Notes: a model not told the origin generated them from the sequence alone. Positions 34,374-43,531 are shown, counted from the first letter of the stretch. The stretch: DNA of 64,000 bases from Pseudomonas sp. WS 5079 (GCF_012985465.1 NZ_JAAQWN010000007.1:124001-188000), one strand, 5' to 3'. Numbers and translations: made by a program.

Positions 34374-35294
34374 ATGACTCTTACAGAATTACGCTACATC
34401 GTGACCCTCGCCCAAGAGCAACACTTCGGCCATGCCGCCGAACGTTGCCATGTCAGCCAGCCGACGCTGTCGGTGGGTGTGAAGAAGCTTGAAGACGAAC
34501 TCGGTGTGCTGATTTTCGAGCGCAGCAAGAGCGCCGTGCGCCTCACTCCGGTAGGCGAAGGCATTGTGGCCCAGGCCCAGAAGGTACTGGAGCAGGCCCA
34601 AAGCATTCGTGAGCTGGCCCAGGCCGGCAAGAACCAGCTGACCGCCCCGCTGAAAGTCGGCGCGATCTACACCGTCGGCCCGTACCTGTTCCCACACCTG
34701 ATCCCGCAACTGCATCGCGTTGCGCCGCAGATGCCGCTGTATATCGAGGAAAACTTCACCCACGTACTGCGCGACAAACTGCGCAACGGTGAGTTGGACG
34801 CGATCATCATCGCCCTGCCGTTCAACGAAGCCGACGTGCTGACGTTGCCACTCTATGACGAGCCGTTCTACGTGCTGATGCCCGCCTCCCACCCGTGGAC
34901 GCAAAAAGACACGATCGACGCCGGCCTGCTCAACGACAAGAGCCTGCTGCTGCTCGGTGAAGGCCATTGCTTCCGCGACCAGGTGCTGGAAGCCTGCCCG
35001 ACCCTGACCAAGGGCAACGACGGCGCCAAGCACACCACGGTGGAATCCAGCTCCCTGGAGACCATCCGCCATATGGTGGCGTCTGGCCTGGGCATCTCGA
35101 TCCTGCCGCTGTCGGCCGTGGACAGCCATCACTATGCAGCCGGCGTGATCGAAGTGCGTCCGCTCACCCCGCCCGTGCCGTTCCGCACCGTGGCGATTGC
35201 CTGGCGGGCCAGTTTCCCGCGCCCGAAAGCGATTGATATCCTCGCCGACTCGATCCGCCTGTGCTCGGTGGCCAAGCCGCCCGCTGCGAGCTAA
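34374..35294 (+). CDS. oxyR: Hydrogen peroxide-sensing regulator OxyR
   Basis: This LysR-family regulator of 306 residues has an N-terminal helix-turn-helix (about 1-60). The redox pair C199 and C208 is present in GEGHCFRDQVLEAC, at the E. coli positions. Oxidation forms a disulfide and activates catalase, peroxidase and related genes. The recG start lies 7 bases after its stop, the usual oxyR-recG pair in pseudomonads. Confidence 0.97.
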   Translation: MTLTELRYIVTLAQEQHFGHAAERCHVSQPTLSVGVKKLEDELGVLIFERSKSAVRLTPVGEGIVAQAQKVLEQAQSIRELAQAGKNQLTAPLKVGAIYTVGPYLFPHLIPQLHRVAPQMPLYIEENFTHVLRDKLRNGELDAIIIALPFNEADVLTLPLYDEPFYVLMPASHPWTQKDTIDAGLLNDKSLLLLGEGHCFRDQVLEACPTLTKGNDGAKHTTVESSSLETIRHMVASGLGISILPLSAVDSHHYAAGVIEVRPLTPPVPFRTVAIAWRASFPRPKAIDILADSIRLCSVAKPPAAS

Positions 35295-35301
35295 GCCTTG
35301 T

Positions 35302-37377
35302 ATGACTGAGTTGTCGCAGGTGTCGGTGACGGCACTCAAGGGTGTCGGTGAAGCCATGGCCGAGAAGCTGGCCAAGGTCGGCCTGGAAAACCTCCAGGAC
35401 GTGCTCTTTCACCTGCCCCTGCGCTATCAGGACCGCACCCGCGTAGTGCCCATCGGCCATCTGCGCCCCGGGCAGGACGCGGTGGTCGAAGGCACCGTCA
35501 GCGGTGCCGATGTAGTGATGGGCAAGCGCCGCAGCCTGGTGGTGCGCCTGCAGGACGGCACCGGTGGCCTGAGCCTGCGCTTCTACCATTTCAGCAACGC
35601 GCAAAAGGAAGGCCTCAAGCGCGGCACTCGCGTGCGTTGCTACGGTGAAGCGCGCCCGGGCGCCTCGGGCCTGGAAATCTACCATCCGGAATACCGCGCC
35701 ATTACCGGCGACGAACCGCCGCCGGTAGACACCACCCTCACTCCCATCTACCCGCTCACCGAGGGCCTGACGCAACAGCGCCTGCGCCAGCTGTGCATGC
35801 AGACCCTGACCCTGCTCGGCCCGCAAAGCCTGCCCGATTGGCTCCCGCAGGAGCTGGCCCGTGACTACCAGTTGGCGCCCCTGGCGGATGCGATTCGCTA
35901 TCTGCACCATCCACCGGCCGATGCCGATGTCGATGAGCTGGCCCTGGGTCATCACTGGGCCCAGCATCGCCTGGCCTTTGAAGAGTTGCTGACCCACCAA
36001 CTGTCCCAGCAGCGCCTGCGCGAAAGCATGCGCTCCCTGCGTGCGCCAGCGATGCCCAAAGCCACGCGCCTGCCCGCGCAATACCTGGCCAACCTCGGCT
36101 TTGCGCCGACCGGCGCGCAGCAGCGGGTAGGCAACGAAATTGCCTACGACCTGAGTCAGAAAGAACCAATGCTGCGCCTGATCCAGGGCGATGTCGGTGC
36201 TGGCAAGACCGTGGTCGCGGCCCTGGCCGCGCTGCAGGCCCTGGAGGCCGGCTACCAGGTGGCGTTGATGGCACCGACCGAGATCCTCGCCGAGCAGCAC
36301 TTCATCACCTTCAAGCGCTGGCTCGAACCCCTGGGCCTGGAAGTGGCGTGGTTGGCGGGCAAGCTCAAGGGCAAGAACCGCACGGCCGCCCTGGAACAGA
36401 TCGCCGCCGGCGCACCGATGGTGGTGGGTACCCACGCGCTGTTCCAGGACGAAGTGAAATTCAAGAACCTGGCCCTGGTGATCATCGACGAACAGCACCG
36501 CTTTGGCGTGCAGCAACGCCTGGCCCTGCGCGAAAAGGGCGTGGGCGGGCGGATGAATCCGCACCAGTTGATCATGACGGCCACCCCGATCCCACGCACA
36601 TTGGCCATGAGTGCCTACGCCGACCTCGACACCTCGATCCTCGACGAGCTGCCGCCCGGCCGCACCCCGGTCAACACCGTATTGGTCACCGACACCCGCC
36701 GCGTCGAAGTCATCGAGCGCGTGCGCGGCGCCTGCGCCGAGGGGCGCCAGGCGTATTGGGTATGCACGCTGATCGAAGAGTCCGAAGAACTGACCTGCCA
36801 GGCGGCCGAAACCACCTACGAAGACCTCACCAGCGCCCTGGGCGAGCTCAAGGTCGGGCTGATCCACGGGCGCATGAAGCCTGCGGAAAAAGCTGCAGTG
36901 ATGGCCGAGTTCAAGGCCGGCAACCTGCAATTGCTGGTCGCCACCACAGTCATCGAAGTCGGCGTGGATGTGCCCAACGCCAGCCTGATGATCATCGAAA
37001 ACCCCGAGCGCCTGGGCCTGGCGCAACTGCACCAGCTACGCGGTCGTGTCGGCCGGGGCAGTGCCGCCAGCCACTGTGTGCTGCTCTACCATCCGCCGCT
37101 GTCGCAGATTGGCCGCCAGCGCCTGGGGATCATGCGCGAGACCAACGACGGCTTCGTGATCGCCGAAAAAGACCTGGAACTGCGCGGCCCCGGCGAAATG
37201 CTCGGCACCCGCCAGACCGGCCTGCTGCAATTTAAAGTGGCCGACCTGATGCGCGACGCCGACCTGCTGCCCGCCGTGCGCGACGCCGCCCAGGCCCTGC
37301 TGGAACGCTGGCCGCACCACGTCAGCCCGCTGCTGGATCGCTGGCTGCGCCACGGCCAGCAATACGGCCAGGTCTGA
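35302..37377 (+). CDS. recG: ATP-dependent DNA helicase RecG
   Basis: This superfamily 2 branch-migration helicase of 691 residues has an N-terminal wedge/OB domain (about 60-170). The Walker A is GDVGAGKTVVA near 296, the DEQH box is IIDEQHRFG, and motif VI lies near LRGRVGRGSAAS. It remodels stalled forks and Holliday junctions. The start at 35302 gives the conserved N-terminus; it may be cotranscribed with oxyR. Confidence 0.97.
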   Translation: MTELSQVSVTALKGVGEAMAEKLAKVGLENLQDVLFHLPLRYQDRTRVVPIGHLRPGQDAVVEGTVSGADVVMGKRRSLVVRLQDGTGGLSLRFYHFSNAQKEGLKRGTRVRCYGEARPGASGLEIYHPEYRAITGDEPPPVDTTLTPIYPLTEGLTQQRLRQLCMQTLTLLGPQSLPDWLPQELARDYQLAPLADAIRYLHHPPADADVDELALGHHWAQHRLAFEELLTHQLSQQRLRESMRSLRAPAMPKATRLPAQYLANLGFAPTGAQQRVGNEIAYDLSQKEPMLRLIQGDVGAGKTVVAALAALQALEAGYQVALMAPTEILAEQHFITFKRWLEPLGLEVAWLAGKLKGKNRTAALEQIAAGAPMVVGTHALFQDEVKFKNLALVIIDEQHRFGVQQRLALREKGVGGRMNPHQLIMTATPIPRTLAMSAYADLDTSILDELPPGRTPVNTVLVTDTRRVEVIERVRGACAEGRQAYWVCTLIEESEELTCQAAETTYEDLTSALGELKVGLIHGRMKPAEKAAVMAEFKAGNLQLLVATTVIEVGVDVPNASLMIIENPERLGLAQLHQLRGRVGRGSAASHCVLLYHPPLSQIGRQRLGIMRETNDGFVIAEKDLELRGPGEMLGTRQTGLLQFKVADLMRDADLLPAVRDAAQALLERWPHHVSPLLDRWLRHGQQYGQV

Positions 37378-37479
37378 CAGACCGCCGATAGCCGACACCA
37401 TCACAAACCGCAGTTAGACACCCCCCCGCCGAACCAAGCTGGTTATACTCCAAGCAAATGTAGGAAATTGGATCCGGCC

Positions 37480-38880
37480 ATGTCAGAAGTTGCCCACGCC
37501 ACAGCCCCGCCGACCGCACCCTCGGTCATTCGGGACCTGCTCGCGAAACTCGCCATCAGCTACACGGAAGTCACCGAACACCCCGGCCTTAACCCGGCCC
37601 GAAAGGTTCAAGCGGTACTGCTCGATGACGCGGTGGGCGCCCTGATGGTGCTGTTCCCCCAGAGCCAGTTGCTGGATCTCAATCGCCTTACCGAACTGAC
37701 CGGGCGCAACCTCACCGCCGTCGCACCGGAGCGCCTGGAGCGCATGCTCGGCAAACACAGCCTGAGCCTGCTGCCCGGCCTGCCGCCGTTGACCAGCTCG
37801 CCATGCCTGTATGAAGAATGCCTGCTGCGCGAGCCGACCCTGCTGGTGCACTCGGGCGAAGCCACGGTGCTGCTGGAAATCGCCAGCGATGACTTCAAGC
37901 GCATGCTGAGCAAAGCCAGCGCCGCCAACTTCGGCGAGCCCTTGAGCAGCATCCGGCCCAACTTCGATCGCCCTAACGATGACCGCGACGAAATCTCCCA
38001 GGCCATGCAGGCGTTTACCGCCCGCCGCATCCAGCAAAGGCTGGAAGCCACCATCGAGATTCCGCCGCTGGCCGACACCGCGCAGAAGATCATCAAGCTG
38101 CGGGTTGACCCGAACGCGACCATCGACGACATCACCGGCGTGGTCGAGACCGACCCGGCCCTGGCCGCCCAAGTGGTGAGCTGGGCGGCATCGCCGTACT
38201 ACGCCTCGCCGGGCAAGATCCGCTCGGTAGAGGATGCGATTGTGCGCGTGCTGGGCTTCGACCTGGTGATCAACCTGGCCCTGGGCCTGGCGCTGGGCAA
38301 GACCCTGAGCCTGCCCAAGGACCATCCGCAACAGGCCACGCCCTACTGGCACCAGTCGATCTACACCGCTGCGGTGATTGAAGGCCTGACCCGCGCCATG
38401 CCCCGCGCCCAGCGTCCGGAAGCCGGCCTGACCTACCTGGCGGGCCTGCTGCACAACTTTGGTTACCTGTTACTGGCCCACGTCTTCCCACCGCACTTCT
38501 CGCTGATCTGCCGGCACCTGGAGGTCAACCCGCACCTGTGCCACAGCTATATCGAGCAGCACTTGCTGGGCATCAGCCGCGAACAGATCGGCGCCTGGCT
38601 GATGCGTTACTGGGATATGCCGCAAGAGCTGTCCACGGCCCTGCGCTTCCAGCACGACCCGAGCTATGACGGCCAATACGCCGAATACCCGAACCTGGTA
38701 TGCCTGGCGGTGCGTTTGCTGCGCGGGCGGGGGATTGGCTCCGGGCCTGAGGCCGAGATTCCGGACGAGCTGCTGGAGCGCCTGGGTCTGAGCCGCGACA
38801 AGGCTGAGGACGTGGTGAGCAAGGTGTTGGATGCCGAGGTGTTGTTGCGCGAACTGGCGTCGCAGTTCAGCCAGGGGTAA
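37480..38880 (+). CDS. YbaK-like plus HDOD domain protein
   Basis: The protein has 466 residues. The N-terminal part (about 10-150; LLAKLAISYTEVTEHPGLNP, TELTGRNLTAV) resembles the YbaK/aminoacyl-tRNA deacylase fold. The C-terminal part (about 185-400) is an HDOD domain (LRVDPNATIDDITGVVETDP, LAGLLHNFGYLLL). HDOD proteins are signalling proteins related to HD phosphohydrolases but usually without enzyme activity. The start at 37480 is favoured; a TTG lies 12 bases earlier. It follows recG and precedes a convergent gene. Confidence 0.85.
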   Translation: MSEVAHATAPPTAPSVIRDLLAKLAISYTEVTEHPGLNPARKVQAVLLDDAVGALMVLFPQSQLLDLNRLTELTGRNLTAVAPERLERMLGKHSLSLLPGLPPLTSSPCLYEECLLREPTLLVHSGEATVLLEIASDDFKRMLSKASAANFGEPLSSIRPNFDRPNDDRDEISQAMQAFTARRIQQRLEATIEIPPLADTAQKIIKLRVDPNATIDDITGVVETDPALAAQVVSWAASPYYASPGKIRSVEDAIVRVLGFDLVINLALGLALGKTLSLPKDHPQQATPYWHQSIYTAAVIEGLTRAMPRAQRPEAGLTYLAGLLHNFGYLLLAHVFPPHFSLICRHLEVNPHLCHSYIEQHLLGISREQIGAWLMRYWDMPQELSTALRFQHDPSYDGQYAEYPNLVCLAVRLLRGRGIGSGPEAEIPDELLERLGLSRDKAEDVVSKVLDAEVLLRELASQFSQG

Positions 38881-38913
38881 AGCTGGTGCCTGCGATGAAT
38901 GCAACTCGGTCTT

Positions 38914-39291
38914 TCAGGCCTTCTTTTTCTTCGGCTTCAAATACTTGGTCAAGCCCTGGAACCACATCACCAGGGCCGGGTTGCCCTTGATCTGGATCGA
39001 CTTGTCCTGAATCCCCGTCATAAACGCCAGTTGCTTGTTCTTCGCCTGCATCGTGGCGAAGCCATAGGCGGCGTCTTTGAAGGCGATGGCGAACGCAGGC
39101 TCCGGGTGTACACCCGAGCGACTGGTGATGCGCTGGTCTTTGACGATGAAGTGGCGGGCGACCTTGCCGTCGAGGGTCTGCAGCTGGAATGCCAGGTCTT
39201 TGTCACCCAACTGCTGCTGGAACGCGGGGTTGTTGCGGCTGGCTTTGGCCATCATCAGGCCCAGCACCCACAGGAGAAAACGAAATTTCAT
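38914..39291 (-). CDS. Small SCP2-like protein of unknown function
   Basis: The protein has 125 residues. A hydrophobic N-terminus (MKFRFLLWVLGLMMAKA) is followed by a domain with DLAFQLQTLDGKVARHFIVK and a basic tail YLKPKKKKA. The pattern of a beta core ending in helix and IKGNPALVMWFQ resembles the SCP2 sterol-carrier fold, but I am unsure. Conserved next to hupA in pseudomonads; some annotations call it a helicase, which the sequence does not support. Confidence 0.7.
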   Translation of the reverse strand: MKFRFLLWVLGLMMAKASRNNPAFQQQLGDKDLAFQLQTLDGKVARHFIVKDQRITSRSGVHPEPAFAIAFKDAAYGFATMQAKNKQLAFMTGIQDKSIQIKGNPALVMWFQGLTKYLKPKKKKA

Positions 39292-39503
39292 GCACACGGC
39301 CTCAGTGTAATTATTGGGTGGCCGCAGCAGTTTAACGATTTGCGCGCGGAACGCCACCGACCTCCCGCGTTAGCCGGAGATCGGCTGGCGTTTACCGCTT
39401 ATAGCAACAACTTGGCTCAAACGTCAGGGCAAGGCATCGGTGCCCACTCGGTCACTCCAAGCGCCACCCACACGACCGTCGTGGCCCAAGAACGCGACCC
39501 AAC

Positions 39504-39541
39504 AAAAATGGGCACCCGACCCAGTCGGCGTGCCCATTTTT
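39504..39541 (-). terminator. Terminator after hupA
   Basis: AAAAATGGGCAC and GTGCCCATTTTT form a long stem with an inner CCGAC/GTCGG pair. The minus-strand T-run suits hupA, whose stop is at 39578. Confidence 0.9.
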
Positions 39542-39577
39542 CATACCTCCACGCCTCCCTTCGAGGCGGTGCCGCGC

Positions 39578-39853
39578 TTACGGGTTGACGCTGTCTTTAA
39601 GCGACTTGCCCGGTTTGAACGCTACGGTGTTGCTCGCCTTGATTTTCACCGGCTCGCCGGTTTGCGGGTTTTTGCCGGTGCGGGCGCCACGGTGGCGCTG
39701 CAGGAAGGTGCCGAAACCAACCAGGGTGACGCTGTCCTTGCGGTGCAAGGCGCCAGTGATTTCTTCAAGAACGGCGTTGAGGACGCGGTTGGCCTGTTCT
39801 TTGGTCAGGTCTGCTTTTTCTGCAATGGCGGCTGCGAGTTCTGGTTTACGCAT
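39578..39853 (-). CDS. hupA: DNA-binding protein HU-alpha
   Basis: The 91-residue histone-like protein starts MRKPELAAAIAEKADLTKEQ and has the DNA-binding arm GRTGKNPQTGEP-like segment (ARTGKNPQTGEPVKIKA). It bends DNA and organises the nucleoid. A Pseudomonas genome carries several HU paralogues; this position corresponds to hupA. It is read from its own promoter, with a terminator downstream. Confidence 0.95.
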   Translation of the reverse strand: MRKPELAAAIAEKADLTKEQANRVLNAVLEEITGALHRKDSVTLVGFGTFLQRHRGARTGKNPQTGEPVKIKASNTVAFKPGKSLKDSVNP

Positions 39854-40043
39854 AGGTGAAGCCTCTTTGACGGTTTTTTGTTGTTATGTCCGTGCTGCTC
39901 TCTGCTGGAGCAGCGCCAAGGCGCCGCAGGCTCTACTCTGCGGCAGACGGGAGTGAGGATGGCATGCCATTGGTGCCTGCGCCAGTCTCGCGGCGACCTT
40001 TCTAGGGGGAAAAAGGTGCTTATCCCGACAGAACGACCAGCAT

Positions 40044-41192
40044 TTACGCCAGCAGAGGCGGAAGTTCCTTATTCAGGGCCAGTTTTTCCATGACTGCCGT
40101 ACCGGTAAGCGCATAGCCCAGCAGGCGACCGCTGGCATCGCGGCACAAGGCCTTGATGTCGCCGCCCTGCCCTTCGACACTCCACACGCCTTCAGTGCCC
40201 CGTGGCGGTGGTGAGACCACCAGTGGGCACGCCGGGGTTTTCACCGTGACCGGCATCGGCCCGTAGTTGACCGCCGTGGCGTTGCCCGCCAGGGTCTGGG
40301 CCAGGGCGCGGGCGCAGCTCATCAGGGGCATGACGTACAACAGGTTCAGGCCATCGACCTCGGCGCAGTCGCCCAGGGCGTAGATATTGGCGTGGGAGGT
40401 CTTGAGGTGGCGGTCGACCATGATCCCACGGCTGATTTGCAGGCCGGCCGCAGCCGCCAGGTCCACCCGGGGGCGCAGGCCGATGGCGGAAACCACAAGG
40501 TCACAGTCAATCACCATGCCATCGGACAGGTGGGCTTCCAGGCCGTCAGCCGTGCGTTGCAGGCGGTTAAGCACCGGACCCAGGTGGAAGCGTGCGCCCA
40601 GGCCCTCCAACCCGGCCTGCACCGCTGCAGCCGCCGCCGGGTGCAGCAGGGTCGGCATGACTTGCTCGCACGGTGCCACCAGGTCGATGGTGTAGCCGCC
40701 CAGGATCAGGTCGTTGGCAAATTCACAGCCGATCAGGCCCGCACCCAATAGCAACACCCGGCGCTTGCCGGCAGCGGCGTGGCGAAAGCGCGCGTAGTCT
40801 TCCAGGTCGTTGATCGGGAAAATCAATTCAGCGGCATCGCCCTCGACGGGCACCTGCACAGTCTGGGCGCCCCAGGCCAGGATCAGGTCGCGGTAGGCCA
40901 CCGCCTCCTCGCCGATCCACAGGCGCTTATGCCCAGGGTCGATCCCACTGATTCGGGTATGGGTGCGCACCTCGGCCTTGAGTTGCTCGGCCATGGCGCC
41001 AGGGGTCGCCATGCTCAGGCCATCGGCATCCTTGTTTTTGCCAAAACCGGTGGAGAGCATGGGCTTGGAGTAGGAACGCCCATCATCCGCGGTGATCAGC
41101 AACAGCGGGGTTTCGCTGTCGAGCTTGCGAAACTCCCGAGCCAGGTTGTAACCGGCCAAGCCCGTACCGATGATCACGACAGGTGCGCTCAT
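40044..41192 (-). CDS. rubB: Rubredoxin reductase
   Basis: This FAD/NADH oxidoreductase of 382 residues starts with VVIIGTGLAGYNLAREFRK and has the second nucleotide motif VLLLGAGLIGCEFANDL and the FAD segment IYALGDCAE. It transfers electrons from NADH to rubredoxin, supporting hydroxylases or protection from oxidants. It lies 38 bases downstream of the rubredoxin gene, probably in one operon. Confidence 0.93.
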   Translation of the reverse strand: MSAPVVIIGTGLAGYNLAREFRKLDSETPLLLITADDGRSYSKPMLSTGFGKNKDADGLSMATPGAMAEQLKAEVRTHTRISGIDPGHKRLWIGEEAVAYRDLILAWGAQTVQVPVEGDAAELIFPINDLEDYARFRHAAAGKRRVLLLGAGLIGCEFANDLILGGYTIDLVAPCEQVMPTLLHPAAAAAVQAGLEGLGARFHLGPVLNRLQRTADGLEAHLSDGMVIDCDLVVSAIGLRPRVDLAAAAGLQISRGIMVDRHLKTSHANIYALGDCAEVDGLNLLYVMPLMSCARALAQTLAGNATAVNYGPMPVTVKTPACPLVVSPPPRGTEGVWSVEGQGGDIKALCRDASGRLLGYALTGTAVMEKLALNKELPPLLA

Positions 41193-41230
41193 TCCATTCT
41201 CCTTGTAGTGCGTTTCTTAAATTCAGCGAA

Positions 41231-41398
41231 TCAACCGATTTCGATCATTTCAAAATCCATTTTGCCGACGCCGCAGTCCGGGCACAGCCAGTCTTCCGGG
41301 ACGTCCTGCCACAGGGTACCTGGGGCGATCCCGTCATCCGGCCAACCGTCCTTCTCGTCATAGATCAGGCCACAGACTACACATTGCCACTTCTTCAT
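41231..41398 (-). CDS. rubA: Rubredoxin
   Basis: The 55-residue one-iron electron carrier begins MKKWQCVVCGLIYDEKDGWP. The iron is bound by C6, C9, C39 and C42 (LCPDCGVGK). Only one rubredoxin gene is present here, where P. aeruginosa has two. It precedes the reductase and is divergent from ubiC. Confidence 0.96.
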   Translation of the reverse strand: MKKWQCVVCGLIYDEKDGWPDDGIAPGTLWQDVPEDWLCPDCGVGKMDFEMIEIG

Positions 41399-41594
41399 TA
41401 CTTGCTTCCTCAGGGTCCAGGCTTACTGGCCGACGGTCGATAGATCCAGCATTGCCGTGCGGCTCAGGGCGTTTTGTACTGATCGGGGCGCCCAGATGCA
41501 AGCATGTTCGACCCAATGTCCCGGCACACGCCGGCAACAATCCAGGCTGCCATGGTAAGCTCGGCGCCTCATTAACTGCCAATAATGACTCCCC

Positions 41595-42158
41595 GTGCCG
41601 CATTCGATTGCCGTTCCCGATGCCTGCCAATGGCTGAATCAGAGCCTTCTGCGCCCTCTGCCCGCCCCCCCTGCCCTTGACTGGCTGTTCGATGAAGGCT
41701 CGCTGACCCGCCGCCTGACGCACCTGTCCAACGATGGTTTCAGTGTTACGCCGCTGTACGAAGGCTGGCAGCCCCTGCGAGACGACGAATGCGCCGCCCT
41801 CGACCTGCCAGCGGCCAGTATTGGCTGGGTACGCGAGGTGTATTTGCGCGGTCACGGCCAGGCCTGGGTGTTCGCCCGCAGCGTGGCGGCGCGCAGTGCC
41901 TTGCAGGGCGATGGCTTGCATATGGATGAGTTGGGCAGTCGTTCCCTGGGCGAGTTGCTGTTTTGTGACCAGGCCTTCACCCGCCAGGCCATCGAGGTCT
42001 GCCACTACCCACGCGCCTGGCTGCCGCAGGCCGATCAGGCCAATGGCTTGTGGGCGCGGCGCTCGCGCTTTGATCGCGGCGCGTTGAGCGTGTTGGTGGC
42101 GGAAGTGTTCCTGCCGAGCCTGTGGCAAGCCGTGCAGCAATCTGCGGAGGATTGCTGA
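41595..42158 (+). CDS. ubiC: Chorismate lyase
   Basis: The 187-residue enzyme removes pyruvate from chorismate to give 4-hydroxybenzoate, the first step of ubiquinone synthesis. Typical segments are SLTRRLTHLS, WVREVYLRG and a conserved ALWARRSRF-like stretch (GLWARRSRFDRG). The start codon is GTG at 41595; the nearest ATG (41585) is out of frame. It overlaps ubiA by one base (TGATG). Confidence 0.92.
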   Translation: MPHSIAVPDACQWLNQSLLRPLPAPPALDWLFDEGSLTRRLTHLSNDGFSVTPLYEGWQPLRDDECAALDLPAASIGWVREVYLRGHGQAWVFARSVAARSALQGDGLHMDELGSRSLGELLFCDQAFTRQAIEVCHYPRAWLPQADQANGLWARRSRFDRGALSVLVAEVFLPSLWQAVQQSAEDC

Positions 42159-43048
42159 TGTACCAGCGCCTGCTCCAATCCCTGAACCGCTTGAACCCAC
42201 GGGCCTGGGACTTTGTGCAACTGACGCGGATGGACAAGCCCATCGGCATCTATCTGCTGCTGTGGCCCACCCTGTGGGCACTGTGGATTGCCGGCAAGGG
42301 CTCGCCATCGTTGAGCAATATCGTGATTTTTGTGTTGGGCGTGACCCTGACCCGTGCCGCCGGTTGCGTGATCAATGACTGGGCGGACCGCAAGGTCGAC
42401 GGCCACGTGAAGCGCACCGCGCAACGCCCGTTGGCCAGCGGCAAGATCAGCTCCAAAGAGGCCCTGGTGTTCTTTGCGGTGCTGATGGCCATCAGCTTCC
42501 TGCTGGTGCTCCTGACCAATGCCGCCACCATCTGGCTGTCCCTGGGCGGCCTGGCTCTGGCCGTCAGCTACCCCTTCATGAAGCGCTACACCTATTACCC
42601 GCAAGTGGTGCTCGGCGCGGCGTTTTCCTGGGGCATGCCCATGGCGTTTACCGCCGAGACCGGCAGCCTGCCGGCCATTGCGTGGCTGCTGTATATCGCC
42701 AACCTGCTGTGGACCGTGGCCTACGACACCTACTACGCCATGACCGACCGCGATGACGATCTGAAAATCGGCGTCAAATCCACCGCGATCCTGTTTGGCG
42801 ATGCCGACCGGATCATCATCCTTACCTTGCAGGGGCTGGCGCTGCTTTGCCTGCTACTGGCGGGCTCACGCTTCGAACTGGGCGGCTGGTTCCACCTGGG
42901 GCTGGTGGCGGCGGCGGGGTGTTTTGCCTGGGAGTTCTGGTACACCCGGGATCGGGACCGGTTGAAGTGCTTCAAGGCGTTTTTGCACAACCATTGGGCA
43001 GGGTTGGCGATTTTTCTCGGGATTGTGGCCGACTACGCCTTCCGATAA
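42158..43048 (+). CDS. ubiA: 4-hydroxybenzoate octaprenyltransferase
   Basis: This membrane prenyltransferase of 296 residues has about eight membrane segments. The aspartate-rich motifs are NDWADRKVDGHVKRT and DTYYAMTDRDDDLKIG. It attaches the polyprenyl tail to 4-hydroxybenzoate. It is translationally coupled to ubiC. The 3' end overlaps the convergent gene at 43033-43449 by 16 bases, which seems to result from an extension of that gene. Confidence 0.96.
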   Translation: MYQRLLQSLNRLNPRAWDFVQLTRMDKPIGIYLLLWPTLWALWIAGKGSPSLSNIVIFVLGVTLTRAAGCVINDWADRKVDGHVKRTAQRPLASGKISSKEALVFFAVLMAISFLLVLLTNAATIWLSLGGLALAVSYPFMKRYTYYPQVVLGAAFSWGMPMAFTAETGSLPAIAWLLYIANLLWTVAYDTYYAMTDRDDDLKIGVKSTAILFGDADRIIILTLQGLALLCLLLAGSRFELGGWFHLGLVAAAGCFAWEFWYTRDRDRLKCFKAFLHNHWAGLAIFLGIVADYAFR

Positions 43049-43449
43049 TGCCCTGTAGCTTGTAGGAGCCGGCTTGCCGGCGATGAGGCCAGCAGCCCTG
43101 CGGTGATTTCAGGGCCGCCATCGCCGGCCTTCTTGTCGGCGATGAAGGTATACAGCGGCTTGCCGTCATAGGCCCATTGGCTGGTGTTGTCGTCACGGGT
43201 GATGACGGTCCACTTGCCCATCGGTTTATCGGTGGACTCGGCCTTCAACGGCGGCCAGTTGGTGGCGCACTTGTCGTTGCAGTTGGACTTGCCGTCGGCA
43301 TCCTTGGCAAAGGTATAGAGCGCCATGCCCTTGTGGTCCACCAACATCCCGTCTTTAGTCATGGCTGGGTCCGCCGCGACAGCCAGTGTCGGCAGCGTCA
43401 ACGCCGCCGTGACCAGCAGGGCTTTCCAGGAAAAAATACCTTGAGTCAT
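43033..43449 (-). CDS. Secreted repeat protein (COG4315/PF03640) with REPIN-derived C-terminus
   Basis: The protein has 138 residues. A signal peptide (ALLVTAALTLPTLAVAA) is followed by two PF03640-type repeats (GMLVDHKGMALYTFAKD, NDKCATNWPP, WAYDGKPLYTFIADKKAGD). In homologues the last repeat ends in a segment like GDGxxxxWHVVKP. Here it instead runs into GGPEITAGLLASSPASRLLQ, which is the translation of a REPIN at 43062-43128, and the stop falls inside ubiA. The native end appears to have been lost. It may still be stable, since the repeats are mostly intact. Confidence 0.8.
   Translation of the reverse strand: MTQGIFSWKALLVTAALTLPTLAVAADPAMTKDGMLVDHKGMALYTFAKDADGKSNCNDKCATNWPPLKAESTDKPMGKWTVITRDDNTSQWAYDGKPLYTFIADKKAGDGGPEITAGLLASSPASRLLQATGHYRKA
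43062..43128. repeat. REPIN partly fused into a coding sequence, right arm truncated
   Basis: GTAGGAGCCGGCTTGCCGGCGATG is intact on the left. On the right CATCGCCGGC stops where AAGCCGGCTCCTAC is expected and gene sequence (CTTCTTGTCGGCGATG) takes over. Confidence 0.9.
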
Positions 43450-43531
43450 CAGAACCTTCCTTTTGCGGTTGTCAGGATTCGGACTCAAAGCGTAGTTCAG
43501 GACTAGGCCGATTGCGCAGGCCAGTAAAATA

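Noticed and set aside
35164..37032. Long minus-strand open frame over recG
   Set aside because: Antisense to a complete RecG with all helicase motifs; composition is typical of shadow frames.
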